Below, in pieces: positions 13,214 through 24,500 of a DNA stretch of 64,000 nucleotides. The notes beneath the pieces were generated by a model. It made no database searches. It worked only from the letters and a program-made list of their open reading frames with translations, and had not been told where the DNA came from. How positions within the stretch are numbered: position 1 is the stretch's first letter; each line of letters begins with the position of its first letter. The stretch spans positions 135,361,460 to 135,425,459 of the forward strand of contig OW386292.2 in NCBI GenBank assembly GCA_936432065.2, read 5' to 3'. The translations under genes were made by a program, and so were the position numbers. This DNA is from Rutpela maculata. Taxonomy: Eukaryota; Arthropoda; Insecta; Coleoptera; Cerambycidae.

Positions 13214-13663
13214 TAGAGATGTAAAAATACCGTATTTTATTTGTTTGTGTATTGTGTATAATACATTTGTATAACACCGTATAGTACATATAATATCTAT
13301 TAAAGGAAGCATCTGTTTTCGTGTTTTCTCACATTTCAACAGATGCTTCACCATTCTAAAATAGTTTCTTGTAAATGAACATTGACAAAATGTACATCTG
13401 TACGTTTAACTTTGGATTCAGCAGGATAAAAAAATTCTCAAAACATACTTATCAAACTTTGAAGATCTTCCTATTTTGAAGATAAAGATATCATTCCAAT
13501 CCTGTAATTGAAGTAAAAAAGACATTAAACAATAAATATGAGTTGAAATAATATAACCTAACTTTTATTTAATACCAGTGGTATTAATAAGTTTTACACC
13601 GTACCGTAAAATACGTTTTGTACCGGGTATTATACAATTGTATTATACACTTTTACATCTCTA
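13214..13663. mobile_element. hAT-type MITE with 8-bp target duplication
   Basis: The ends TAGAGATGTAAAA and TTTTACATCTCTA are inverted copies. The right flank 13664-13671 is ATTGCAAT. The left copy of ATTGCAAT is at 12026-12033, displaced because the foldback element later inserted at the junction. An 8-bp duplication and TAGAGATG ends fit hAT. No coding sequence is present. Confidence 0.8.
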
Positions 13664-13671
13664 ATTGCAAT

Positions 13672-15379
13672 AGAATGCCAAGATTTGTAGAGTATAAGGT
13701 TCTCTCGTATTCAGCTTTTTGGCGAGACGTGAGAGCAGGGATGAACAGTCAGACTATCCTTGTCCTTCGAACGGGCAGTAGAGAGTGCTGTTAACTCTTT
13801 CTAGAAGGACGGTCCATACTGGCCCGAAATATGGCCAGAAGTATACTATGATGACCTGTAGTGTTATATTCTACAACTTATCCTGATTACCACCATGCAA
13901 AACGGTGACTCAAAATTGTCGATTCCCTCTATTTCTTTATTCAAACCGGTTGGTAAAGTAGGCAGTCGAGAAGGCAAATAGTTTCCTTTAATATTTGCAT
14001 CGTCATCTAGTACCTAGGAGCCCGTACTACATAGTTGTAATTCCAGTGATTTCTTCTGACGATGTTGGTCGAAGGGCGATGTACTTACGCTCGACAGGGT
14101 TACCGTTTTCATTTAACCGTGTTCTACCAACATTCCGATCAGAAACTACTAAAATCTACTAACCTAAAATTAAATTCTACTAAAAACTACCGCTGTCTGG
14201 TGTCGGACGGAAATTTTGTGAAATATTTAATTCCTGCCTAGTGGAAACCTATAAATTAATGTTTGTGAGTTAACACCGCTACCGCTAGATGGAGCAGTAT
14301 TACTTTTTTTTTAAACTATTTAACGTCGGCCTATTTCCGCTACCAGGGCCTATCACCGACGCCAGGAGACGAGCTACCCCCAACCTGGAAATTTTGCCGA
14401 ACCTCTTCCCTTAAGAAGAGTAGGGATCTCTTACTTGCCTAACATTTCATAGACAAAGGACCGCCTGCTTTACATCTCCTCCGAAGGATGGTATATCCAC
14501 TGCGTAATCCTCGTCTGAACAGTATTACTTTTAACAAACAATAAAAATAAGAGGAGTAATGAAAACTAAACATTTATTCAAATAAAACAGAAAATAAAAT
14601 ATAAAATTAAATTAAACGTTTATAAAAATAACAAGTAGACAAAAATATTAAAACATTTTGAACGAAAAATTCATACTTTAAGTACCTTGTACTTATCAGG
14701 CGCGGATTTAGAAAATTCTTGAGGAAGGTCGCACTTTTAAACTAAATATATGATTCAACATCTATCGGAGGAAGACTGAACTTACCTAAATGACTGTAGC
14801 AGTTGTCTCTATAGATATTTGATTGAGTTCGGTGCTATTCGACGAGGTGTCTCTTAGGTTACTATCTTAAATTATAAATTATAATTTTTAAACTGGTATT
14901 CAGAAAATCTACTAAAATTCTACTGTCCACCCTCATTTTTCTTGAAAATCTACTAATTTAGTAGGCAATCTACTGCAAACGGCAACACTGACGCTCGAAC
15001 TTCGTATGACCGATTTAAAAGATAGCTATAGCACAGAGTAGTTATATGAGTTAATCTGTGGCCATAGCGGCCGCCTGTTCTTTTATTCATTGATTATTCA
15101 TCAAATGTTTTGCTATATCTGTCTGATTTATGCTGAAGAAAACGGGGATCTATAATATCTGTTGAATGCCAAGGAGGTTGAATGCACACGACACATGATG
15201 AATAAAAGAACACGCGGTAAGACAATTCCATTCTTCTTTTAATTTTACTCTACTCCTATAAGTGACTATGAAGTTAGCAACGTCATTCCTGGCAAAGCAT
15301 TGCTATGAAGATTAAATAAGGTTATGTTGCTGTAAACTTAGATTCGACTCGTAAGCGCGACTGTTCAGATTGTAATACT
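13672..15379. other. Intergenic sequence upstream of P2, with a short hairpin
   Basis: No gene is seen. An inverted repeat of about 20 bp (CCGCCTGTTCTTTTATTCAT against ATGAATAAAAGAACACGCGG) bounds a 150-bp segment at 15069-15219 and may be a tiny nonautonomous element. The 14300-14520 patch is richer in GC but has stops in all frames. Confidence 0.45.
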
Positions 15380-15387
15380 TATAAAAA
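15380..15387 (+). promoter_or_regulatory. Possible TATA box of P2
   Basis: TATAAAAA lies about 40 bases upstream of the predicted start codon. A start site about 30 bases downstream would leave only a very short 5' leader, so the element may be fortuitous, or the true leader exon may lie further upstream (TTGTTGTGTTGTAG just before the ATG could also be an acceptor). Confidence 0.25.
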
Positions 15388-15424
15388 GTCGTTTACTTGT
15401 TACCGATTTGTTGTGTTGTAGAAA

Positions 15425-15532
15425 ATGGGAAACCAAGAAAGATTATGCGGACTTTGTTTGAACACGTGTGGTAACTTTGAAGCCATAGAAGGGGATATGA
15501 AACACGTATTGGATATAGTTCTAGTGCAAATC
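15425..15532 (+). CDS. P2 exon 1: first half of ZAD 1
   Basis: 36 codons beginning MGNQERLCGLCLNTCGNFEA. The CxxC pair typical of a ZAD N terminus is at residues 8 and 11. The start context AAAATGG is favourable and is the only ATG before the CxxC. The donor GTAAGT follows at 15533, phase 0. Confidence 0.8.
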
Positions 15533-18500
15533 GTAAGTGTAGAAAATACCTCACAATTATAAGGGGGAAGTTTGTATGTGTGTATAAATTTGTTTGAATT
15601 CAATATTTAATACACATTTCAAGGTTGATTCATGCAAACCCAAATCAACTTTTCACGAAGTAAAATTCAACGGAAACATTCATGCATACAAATTACGACT
15701 TCTTAACTTAATTTAAGTACGTTAGTAATCGTTTAACTTCTTAAATTAATTCCCATTCAGTTTTTTAGTATTTATTCTATGCCGATAATCTAAAAGTATA
15801 TAGTGACGTTACTGATACTACCGAGGCCAATAATAATCTTTGTGTCTTTTTAATGAGTATTATTCATTCCATCACCCATCACAAACTAAGACAGATCACA
15901 CCTGCGCATCTTCAGTGTTTTACATTAACATTCACTTTTTAAGTTTTTAAGTTTAAATTTAAAATAAGTTAAGTTAATTGATTTGCATGAATCCACCATT
16001 AGTTGTGTTTCAGCGATTTTTCTTTTAGGATTTTACTGCAATACAGGAACCTGTGATGTGTACAAAATGTGTAGAAATGCTTATAAAATGTTTTGATTTT
16101 AAAGCAGTCTGTTTCGATACACATGATTATTTAGTTCCATTCCTTAATAGCAATGAGGGTGTCAAACTGGATCTAAAAGATGTCTACCTGACCAAAAATG
16201 AAAATGGTTCTGGTGTTCCGGAAGATCAAGACATATGTGGATTTTGCATGGGTTCAGTAAAAAATAGTTCTGTTATATCCCTCCATGTTGAAGAGGGAGA
16301 TATATTGAAGAAAATGATAGAACAATGTCTTCCAGAATTGGTACGTATCAATTATTATAACTTGGACAATACTAGTCTTGATTCCAGATGATTTACAATT
16401 ATCTTCCTAGTTGGTCTTTTCAGTAACAAAACGTCAAACTAAATGTTCCTACATTTTAGTCATAGAATGCCCAAGAAAATGCTTATGTTTTTCTGCAACT
16501 GCCTTATGGCCTTCCCCCTTCTTCTCTTTTGGACTAAAATTCTCTATTGCTTCATGCACCAAAGATCCCCCACATTTTTATTTATTTATTTTTTTAATTA
16601 TGCCTCGTAATGTTTAAATACAATATATACATTATTTATTTCAAAAATCAAATATTCCCTAGAGAAACACCAATTTTCGTACATAAACGCCATAATATAT
16701 AACTTGATGCACATATATTTTTTTGGCCTTTGTTTTTGTTTCGAGAGATCAACCTGTTCACCTCATCTGTTCGTGTACCTTGGTGTTTCTATTATTGTTA
16801 TTATTACAAAATATAGCATTTACTAGAATAAAACATCCGCAGCTGGAAACTATTCACAGATCTACGGAGTATATTTGGGAGTCGGCTCTATTGGAGCCTG
16901 TTCCAGGTTATTGCACCCTGTCGGTGATGTGGGTAGTGCCTGCTCCAACAGCTTAGTGTCCAGACCCCAAAAAGGATCACAGAGACCCCGTCTAGAATTT
17001 TTCGTAAAATATGCAGTTTACAACAGTTCGATTTTCTGCATTTCTTGGGCAGTCTGTTGACTTCGCAGTTGTTGTAGACTCCAGTCATGGCCCTTTTTAA
17101 CAGTTCAAGAGGCTCCTACATTATTGGCACAATTCTGGTCTTTGCGTTCCACATTCTGCTTACTTCTATTTGGAGGTATTTGTACTTACTCAATTACTGT
17201 TTCCTTAAGCATCATATTGACATTATTTTGGTATGGATACATCAGTCAGCAAACAGCACTTGTTAATAAGTATGATGATGTCTAGTCGATTCGCGTGAAT
17301 TTTTCTGTCAGTTATAATCGGCAAGCCTCACATAATTATGACATCATTGGTATTGACAACCCACTCAGAGGTATGTTTATAATATTATCATGTAACTGAC
17401 TGACATGTTTTTCTGCTAGGCCGCACATCCTACACTTGCTATCAACAAGCTATCTCAAGATGATCATCTGGTGTTTAGTGCTTGGTTCTGTACTGCTATT
17501 ATTAAACATTCCATTTACCCCTTCAAGTCCAAGCCATTCAACTACTTCATAGATGCCTTATTACCTGCTGGTTGGTACAGATCATGGAAAAACTATCCAG
17601 GCATCGGCTTTGCATACAGTACTTCTATTTTCATCTTCTTGATACTTATTTTGATTATATTCTTGGCGCCCTCGTCAGCGGTTTCAGTTCCTATACAGTA
17701 TCGGAAGATTTTGGATTTAGGTGGCAGGCATAGTTTCAACGGCTTGACAGACCGCCTACAAAGGCGTGTACTAGTGCTCTAGTAGAGGGAGCAAATAATG
17801 AGGCGCTATTAAGAAAACACGTACATCATTGCTATTAAAAATTTCAGTACCATTTATTCAAAGGAAGGATGTAGTTGGCTCTGTTCAGTATAGGTAATAT
17901 TATTACGTGCTTTAATAACTAAAATTATTTAACTCGTTACACTTTCAAAACGAGTCAAATAATTCTTTACATTTCCCGCAGACAGAGCTGCCCACGTACA
18001 TGTGGTGGGGAAAGCAGGTGGCACGGGTAGGATGTGTTATACGATAAAAAAGAATAGCTTAGTTGCTTCGCTCTCGCTTGCTCTCATTGCCGACCCAAAT
18101 GAAAGATTTTCTGACACTGTATGTTCTTACTGGATTTTACATATTTCCTTTTGAATTTTTTGTATATTTTCTTGTCCTTATCATGTTTTTTAACTTGTGA
18201 ATTTGTCATTCCCTGTCAGATATATGTGAATGAATGAATGATATATGTGAATGTGTGAATAAATTCCGCCCATTGTTAAAATTTTTCTCTTCTTCCGATC
18301 CATTTTCAGAATATCGCTCCAAAGCTAAAGAGAATTCCAAAACTGTAGGTAACTACGGGGATAGCAATAGTGTTGATCACTGCAATTTTGTTCTTAGCAT
18401 TTAGCACAGTCTTAAGATGTTGTCTAATGTGATGATAGTATTCCCTCACAATCCGACTGTTCATCTCGTTGTCGATTCTGGAGCACTCCTCAACATCCAA

Positions 18501-21500
18501 GTACCTATATATTTCCCTCAGATCAACACTTTTCATATTGGTCATTCAGTACGATGTTCTGACTTTTTATATGTTTACCTCATTGGAAGACTACTGTAAC
18601 GCATTTGTCTAAGGTGTACTAATACTCGTAAGAGAGGGAAATATGCACACAGAAATTCCAGAGGTAAAAGCTTTATCCTTAGAAAAACAGAAATTTTATG
18701 TATAAAAATTAAATATGGTCTAATATTATCAGTATATAGATCACCATTAGGTGACATAACAACATTTTTAGAGAAATTAAACACTGCTCTAGCTTTTGTT
18801 ACAAACAAATACATGGAGACAATCTATACTTAGCAGGCAATTTCAATATTAATTTCATGATAGAATCAAATGCAAAAAATAGTCTGGAAAATTCATTAGC
18901 ACTTTAAATCTTCACAAAACAACAACAGATCTATCTCGAATAACAAACACGTCTAACAGTTGCATAGACATCTTCACTAATGTAAATGTTGAAAATTATA
19001 ATATTGAAATTTACACATATTTGATCACATGGCACAACTTCTTGAAATTCCATACAAGACTGATAATCCTGAAAATATGAAACTGTAAAATTCAGGGAAA
19101 TAAATAGCGAAAATATGTACCTGTTTAAGAATAAGTTATTATCATCAATAAATTGGGTAGCCTCATTTAGAAACAAAGATGCAGTGGACGCTTATGAATG
19201 CTACCATAATATTTTTTCTGACATTTTTGAAGACCACTTTCCTGAAAAAGAAAAAGGAAAGAAATTAAAGAAAAGAAAATAAAATGATACAATGAAGATT
19301 TAAAGCAACTGAAGAACAACTTAGATGCCTTAATATTATAAAGATGGTAAGGTGTGATGAAGGAACTGCTAATGCTTACAGTCAGCTCAAGAACACGTAT
19401 ATACATAAGATAGATGAAGCAAAGAAACTGGAAGATGATAGTTATTAGCTGCAAATGAATTGAATACATTTTTCTCAAACATAGAGGACTCAGAACCATA
19501 GAAAAATTAAAGAATATACCAACTACTCCATGTGAACTTTTGAATAACCATCATATTAACAATTCAAGGTCAATGATGAAAACCAAATAAGGGATATAAT
19601 TATGAACATTAAAAACAAGACGACTGAAGATGTTTTTGGAGTGTCAACTTCTCTGCTAAAGAAAATTGTGGAAAAATCGTAGAGCCAGTGAGAATAATAA
19701 GTAAATGCATAGAAGCAGGAATATTTCCAGATAAAATGAAATATGCCAAAATAATTCCAGTATACAAAAAAGGAGATATAAATGATGTAAAGAACTACAG
19801 ACGCAACCTCTATCTTCTTTGAAAAATTAATTTTTTTTTAATGACTTCCAACATGGCTATTGAAAAGGCAAATCAACAATCACTGCTGTAATAAAAGTAT
19901 TAGAGAAAACAACCAATTCATTTGATAATCATGAAGAAGTTGAAGTAATATGTTGTGGCTTAAGCAAAGCGTTTAACACTGTTGATCACAAAATACTTCT
20001 GAACAAACTTTATTACTATGGAGTCCGTCCGTGGAACTCACAAACTGATAACATCATACTTAATGAATTGAAATCAGATGACCAGCTGGAAGGGAGAAAC
20101 CTCAGAAATAGTGGCTATGGCACAAGGCGTTCCTCAGGGATTGGTGCTTGGTCCTATCCTATTCATAATATACACTAATGATCTACTAGCAAATATTAGT
20201 GACCTTGGTGCCAGTATATATGTAGATGATACTACTTTTTTATGCAAAGGCGAGAATGGAAATGACCTCCCAGTACAAACAGGCAAATGTGTGGTTTGCA
20301 GCCCATCTACCATTATTAAATCAGACTAAAACTCAAAGTTTAAAAGTAACTATGACAGGCCGAGACCAAAAGTCAATAAACCTTCTGGGGTTACACTGGA
20401 TAATATATGGAATTTTGTATGGTATTTTGTTATGGGGGACATCAGCAGAAGTCCACAGAATATTTATTCTTCAAAAAAAGTATAATATTTTTATAAAAAG
20501 GTAAAAATAGATACCGATTTTGTTAAAAAAGGGATATAATTGTGAACATAATATGATTTAGAAATTAAGATGGTATTTTTATTGATAGATATTTATTGAT
20601 AAGAATAACACATTAAGTATTTCTAAATTCTTACCTGAGCTGGTGTAATTTTCTTCTATAAAATGCAGAGAATGAACTGTCATATGATTGCTGGCTCTTT
20701 TCTCATATGCAACTTCTTTGGCAACATTTTCTTCGCATGGACCTTCCAAATGCATGGGTTAATAAAATTTTCTGCCCTACTTTTTGAAAACTATGATTCA
20801 TTAAACTTGCTAGCTACTTTATTCTTAACAAAGTGGATGTGGATGTTGCCATAATTTAACAATTCACTTCAGAAACAATGAGGATATGTCAATAAGACCA
20901 GACCTAAGCTGGACTGATATAGATAAGCATATCACTTAATAATAAACTTGAAAAGACAGTCTTTTCTGACGCTTTTGTCAGTTTTATATTTATAAGAGTT
21001 GGTGTTGCCTATATTCACCAAAGCGGAGTTTTCTTTATACAGATGGCGAATAACAAAGGCCAAATGTTCAGGTGTTTCCACTCCAATAATACAGTTTCTC
21101 CTATTCCACATTATCAAAAGCCCAACACCCCAAATTTTGTCTTTTTTTACTGTATATATTATCCAATTTTATCTCTAATTTGCACAAATTGAAATCTTTA
21201 ATTTCATATATGATTTCATTTCCAATGTTTAATTTTCTGTTGATAGGATTTGAGTATTATCAAGAAACCTGTAATCTGCATAGCCTGCCATATATCTCTA
21301 GAGGATTATTTTCGTTTTGTGACGAACTGTTTGATTATAGAGAAAAAGATTAAGAAATATGATGAAGCTCAAGATAAATGCAGTAGAGATAAAATAGACC
21401 TAAGCGGATTGTTGCAGTTTACAGTAAGTGATGTAATGGGTGATGTCGATGGTATCTCGGTTGATGTAATCAAAACAGAACTACAATTCTGTGAAGAAAG

Positions 21501-24500
21501 AGAGAATGCTGATGAGAAAAAAATTTGCGAATCTGAAGAGGAGATTAACTATCAAAATAAATGTTTTATGGATATGGATCATATGTTGTTTAACGAAAAG
21601 CAACAATTTTCGTCAAATGTTATGTTAGGGTGTAAAGAAGAGAATAGTAAACTTAAGGAGGAAAACCTGGTTGAAAAGGAGGACCACAAATTTTTAGTAA
21701 ACGATGAGATTGAAATAAAAACAAATGAACACGAGTTCAACAGGTAATAATAATAATAATAACACTTCATAATACTAATTTATTAATCCTATCGATCACA
21801 AATACATGATATAGGATAATTATAAAAATATATAACATACTGGAAGGTGCACTCAACCACATAAAGTGATGGGAAATGAGAAACACTTGTACACCTATTC
21901 CATCCTTTCTTTTTTGCCTACGAGTCAAACTGAACACATCAGCTTATTTAATCATGCATATTTAAGGTTTCATCGTGTGGTAGAGGAAGGACCAGCTCCA
22001 GAGTGTAGCAAATAGGCGTGTTAGGAGGGTAAATTCATGAAATACAATAGTATATTTAGGGACCCGAAGATGTAAAATACAATGGGGAAATTAAGCATTT
22101 TTTTTTTTTTTTCATTAAAATGCGTATTTATGTATAAAAACACGCCACACCGAATATCAGCTCTTAAATCGCAGTACTTATTTTGCAATAAATTCTCGCC
22201 ACACCTCACGAAAAGCATTGTGACGTCACCGGTTGAAAACTAGTGTTGCATGGTGTCCAATAGATGGCATACTTTAGCCGAACGGTACGTCTTCATCCTA
22301 ATTAATAGACTGGGCAGCGGTTGGCCTCGAGACGTCCGCATATTCGGTCATAAGTCTTTTGTTTTTTATGTTAGGGAAAAAATAAAAAAAAAAGCCAGAA
22401 ACTCAATCAAACCTCTTTACATTAGCTGTCTACAAATGTTTCGAAAAAAACGATAATTATCGAGATATTCGAGGAAATGTAGGAAATTACACGTTTTCCT
22501 ATAGAGTGTATGTAAATCTTAAAAAAATAATTTTTCTCTTTTGTTTCGAAGGACCCAGATTAACGGAGCTTCAAAGTAGTACATGATATTAAGTGAACAT
22601 CATATATGAAATCGATTTCAGTTAATTACCGATTAATTACGGTGACAAAATGGAGAAATTTTACCGAAAAGAAAAGTCTCAAATCCCGCCCCTTCTAATT
22701 ACTTCATTTTTGTCGGAATTCAAAAAATAAAAAGGTAGTTTTAGCAAATTTAATTCTACTTAAATTGGCTAGCGTAGTCTTTTGGCGTAGGAGCCAAGAT
22801 AAAAAGTTGCCAACTGTAGAAGCTGAAAATTTGCGATTTTTTGCTGTACATGGCCGACATTTCAGGAGTTATCTCCGAAACGAAAAAAAAAATCAAAATT
22901 CTGATGGTTGCAACAGATTCGTAGAGGAAATACTTCCTTTGACCTTATTTTTTATTTCGAGCTAACTCCCACCGTTTCGGAGATATCTGCGAAAAATAAC
23001 AGAAAACAGCTTACATTCCGGAGCCGAAAAAATTACAAAAACAGGCAATCTTGACTATTTTTCGAAGAACACCATTGGGGGGAAGGCCGTACGATGTCGC
23101 GACGTAAAGAGGGAGTCTTTCAGGTAAACCTCGAAAATTCGGCTTGGCACGAACGAACCAAAAGTAGCATTTTGTGATATTTCAGAATATTGAAGATGTT
23201 TCACACGGAGTAATATTTAAATTTTAGGTTAGGTTGTGTTCACTACTAGTTATTTCTGACAAATGAGCATGCGCATGTGGAATTGTCCAAGCCAAAGTAG
23301 AATCGGTGTCGCTTGACGCCGTCATCTAACTTTCACCTTGTGGCGTCATGTTTCAAGACTGGGTAAAATCCGTCAGATATTAATAGCTTATATTTCTGGA
23401 AGAGATTTTTTTTTTAATTTCCTGTTATCTATGGGGTTTTTAATGATGTTAATTTACGATTTTGAGTATTCTAATTCAATTTTATTTTTTGGGCAAGTTC
23501 CGTATTGCATAATACCATTGTATTATACGTATTTTATAGGTTTGTCCCAACACAGCACCCAACCAATTTAGGAATGGCCGAGTACATGTGCAAAGTGAAT
23601 GTAGCATTCCAACACACTTCACAATTAAAATATGTATTAGGAGTCGTGTGTTCCAACATAATGTTCAACGATACTTAAATTGGTTCCTGAACGGCCAAAT
23701 GAGTCCGTGAATTTTTGTCACACTCTTAAACACTCAGAGACATGCGCAATGTGTAAATTTACTAAAATTTCATTCTGTCACAGGTCACAGATTGGTTAAT
23801 CTGTAGTAGTAGGATAGTAGACAAAAAACCTTTCAAACACCTTGCCATTCTTAATTCAGACGAATACTAGTACATTATTAGCGCAAGCATATACAACAGT
23901 TCATGAACTAATACATGTACAATACAAAAACTGCATGTTGGAACAAACCTTATGTATGGTATGGTCAAATGAAAGGGGACCCACCCTTTCATTTGACGTT
24001 ATGCACATGATCATTTTAATAAATCTAAAAACTGCAGAAGATTAATAAAAAAACTTTTTTTTTTATTTCCAATAGTAACAGAAATAAAGGGGGGGGGGCA
24101 ATAGGTCAATATATAATAACCCTGTACAACACATTTAATCACAATTTAATTTTTTTACCCAGTTTGGTGATGGTAGAAGGCTAATGACAAAAAAATTTTT
24201 TGAGGTCTTTAGTTCTTGTACACACACTATATCACATTTTTTTACCCCCTTTACTAATAAGGTGGGGGTGGCAGAGGGGGTGACTGATGCCAAAAAAAAT
24301 TTGAAACCATGTCTTTCTGTACATATACTAAATACCAGTTTTTATTGGCTTTTACTTTCTTGTTTTACCTAGATCAAAATATAATCTAGTTCCAGATCTC
24401 GTTATTATACATGTCTACCAAATTTCAAGTCAATATCATAAACTGTTCCAGGGTAATTATGCACACAAAAAAAGTTACAGGCAGACCGACAGAACGACAC

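Noticed and set aside
17471..17782. A real 103-residue membrane protein gene
   Set aside because: It begins mid-frame without a good start, sits next to broken frames, and lies in an intron; recorded only as part of an unidentified relic.
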